From NCBI GenBank assembly GCA_029245865.1, contig JAQWOM010000023.1, positions 62,001-126,000 on the forward strand: a stretch of 64,000 bases of DNA, read 5' to 3'. Under the pieces are notes generated by a model, which saw only the letters and a program-made list of their open reading frames with translations, was not told where the DNA came from and ran no database searches. Below, in pieces: positions 63,601 through 64,000 of the stretch. A program made the position numbers and the translations under genes. The stretch's first letter is position 1; every line of letters starts with the position of its first letter. This stretch comes from Planctomycetota bacterium. GTDB lineage: Bacteria; Planctomycetota; B15-G4.

Positions 63601-64000
63601 CGCTCCAGCATCTTCTTCGCGGACTTGATGGTGTCGGCGTAACCCAACTCTTTGAGCCGGCGAATGATGAATGGCTGATAGAGCTCCAGCGCGATGACCT
63701 TCGGCAGTCCGCACTGATGCAAACGAAGCTCGGGACCCACAACGATCACCGAACGAGCCGAGTAGTCGACGCGCTTACCGAGCAAGTTCTCGCGGAAGCG
63801 ACCCTGCTTGCCCTTGATCATATCGGTCAAAGACTTCAGTGGCCGGTTGCTCGTGCCAAGCACAGGACGCCGGCAACGACTGTTATCAAAGAGTGCGTCA
63901 ACCGACTGCTGCAACATCCGCTTCTCGTTGCGGATAATGACCTCAGGTGCATTCAGGTCGAGCAGCTTCTTCAAGCGGTTGTTGCGGTTGATCAACCGAC
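60675..64000 (-). CDS. rpoC: RNA polymerase beta' subunit, 5' part outside the window
   Basis: The frame is open to the window edge, so the N-terminal few hundred residues are missing. Visible are the RNQMLQ-like clamp start, [20 protein letters not shown], the catalytic magnesium motif [13 protein letters not shown], the trigger-loop region ([20 protein letters not shown]) and the C-terminal zinc site ([20 protein letters not shown]). It heads the block rpoC-rpsL-rpsG-fusA. Confidence 0.97.
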   Translation of the reverse strand, partial: RLINRNNRLKKLLDLNAPEVIIRNEKRMLQQSVDALFDNSRCRRPVLGTSNRPLKSLTDMIKGKQGRFRENLLGKRVDYSARSVIVVGPELRLHQCGLPKVIALELYQPFIIRRLKELGYADTIKSAKKMLERKEEEVWDILEEAIFEHPVLLNRAPTLHRMGIQAFQPVLVEGNAIKLHPRVCAGVNADFDGDQMAVHLPLSYEAQIEATALMIATNNIFTPANGTPIISPSQDIVLGCFYLTVQRKGDAGEGMIFSTEREVFRAYADGKVGVHAPIKVRLEPGKQVISETGVFDYKEGLVDTTVGRVLFNDILPQQCPFWNIELDKGTIKRVISDAYEIVGKDRTVNLLDDLKSIGFKSATRAGLSFATVDLIVPSGKFDILESADDDVLAVNGQYTKGVITDGERYNQVIDLWTHARERVGEEMMREWQLAAHDGEREINPVYIMERSGARGTIEQIRQLAGMRGLMAKPSGRIIETPIKSNFREGLRVLEYFSSTHGARKGLADTALKTADSGYLTRKLADVGQNLVVSVIDCGTINGISKSAVMKGDKIDVPLRQQIRGRVARDAIIDIVTDEVIVQESQVITPEIAARIEDLGYEKVRVRSPLTCEAGDGTCATCYGMDLSRGKIAELGLAIGIVAAQSIGEPGTQLTMRTFHIGGTASRALAVSKIKAGRKGVLKYVSVKYGENLEAQRVSLDRNGLLLILDDKDRELDRYEVPLGAVLPVADGAKVKTGEILANWDPHSIPIFADRAGRVRFIDILDGKTLKTEKDAAGVARKFIMDHKGDLHPQISLENEDGTPLTFYPIPERAFIEVDDGQEVKAGTLIAKTPRAMTGTQDITGGLPRVTEVFEARRPKEPAIMAEIDGVVELVREMKRGKRTINVNNEETGVVQEHLVPHGKHLKVQSGDRVEAGHPLVEGPLIPQDILRINGEDALQYYLLREVQGVYRSQNVSIDEKHIEVIVSQMLRRVQVVDPGDTDFLPDAVVDKFRFRAANQDMVKEKKRPATAEPVLLGITKAALQSDSMISAASFQETTKVLTEAALGGRRDPLLGLKENVILGNMVPTGTGFRQLQRTRVKHNVEAPAMMDPMAPEELDPVSLEGAV

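Noticed and set aside
1-64000. CRISPR arrays, insertion sequences, prophage or integron features
   Set aside because: No regularly spaced repeats, transposase, integrase or long terminal inverted repeats were seen.

Overview
The window is 64 kb of dense, moderately high-GC bacterial chromosome. It looks like a free-living diderm: it has lipoprotein signal peptides, a meso-DAP type MurE (DNPR motif), a type-Z zinc S14, class II (B12) ribonucleotide reductase and a selenocysteine apparatus. I see no insertion sequence, prophage or CRISPR array. The cell-division cluster has no murD, ddl, ftsQ, ftsA or ftsZ, the ribosomal cluster has no L30 gene, surface proteins are rich in TPRs, and an EF-G of unusual flavour sits in the str operon. 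Together these suggest Planctomycetota or a neighbouring PVC/deltaproteobacterial lineage. This is inference; no rRNA gene is present to confirm it.

Region 1 (1-11.9 kb) is surface glycan and envelope. It holds the 3' end of an M24 aminopeptidase, a polyprenyl-phosphate sugar transferase, and a convergent large lipoprotein with a HERRH motif. A 373-nt control region with a palindrome and an intrinsic terminator follows. Next comes a three-gene block coupled by ATGA overlaps: a Wzy/ligase-like membrane protein with a TPR tail, an ArnT/PMT-like glycosyltransferase with a TPR tail, and an alkaline-phosphatase-superfamily lipoprotein with a Thr nucleophile.

Region 2 (11.9-20.7 kb) is selenium and housekeeping. 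It has tRNA-Sec (selC), a TPR protein, folD and a HEAT/VWA protein on one side. SelD and selA are on the other strand, overlapping by ATGA. SelD is itself a selenoprotein: an in-frame UGA codes for the catalytic residue, and ordinary ORF calling truncates the gene. RecJ and a rhomboid protease follow.

Region 3 (20.7-24.2 kb) is a split class II ribonucleotide reductase (catalytic NrdJa and TSCPD/zinc-tail NrdJb). Tandem NrdR-like boxes lie upstream and a terminator downstream.

Region 4 (24.2-37.2 kb, minus strand) is a dcw cluster: mraZ-rsmH-ftsL-ftsI-murE-murF-mraY-ftsW-lysM-murG-murC-murB. Most genes overlap or nearly touch, and three TGGG MraZ boxes lie upstream. A zinc-ribbon protein and the divergent dnaE follow (37.4-41.6 kb).

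Region 5 (41.7-64 kb, minus strand) is the rpoC-str-S10-spc-alpha ribosomal superoperon in canonical order, including a 38-codon rpmJ. It lacks tuf, rpmD and map, and ends in an unknown lipoprotein coupled to rplQ. A near-consensus promoter with a leader of about 270 nt precedes rpsJ.
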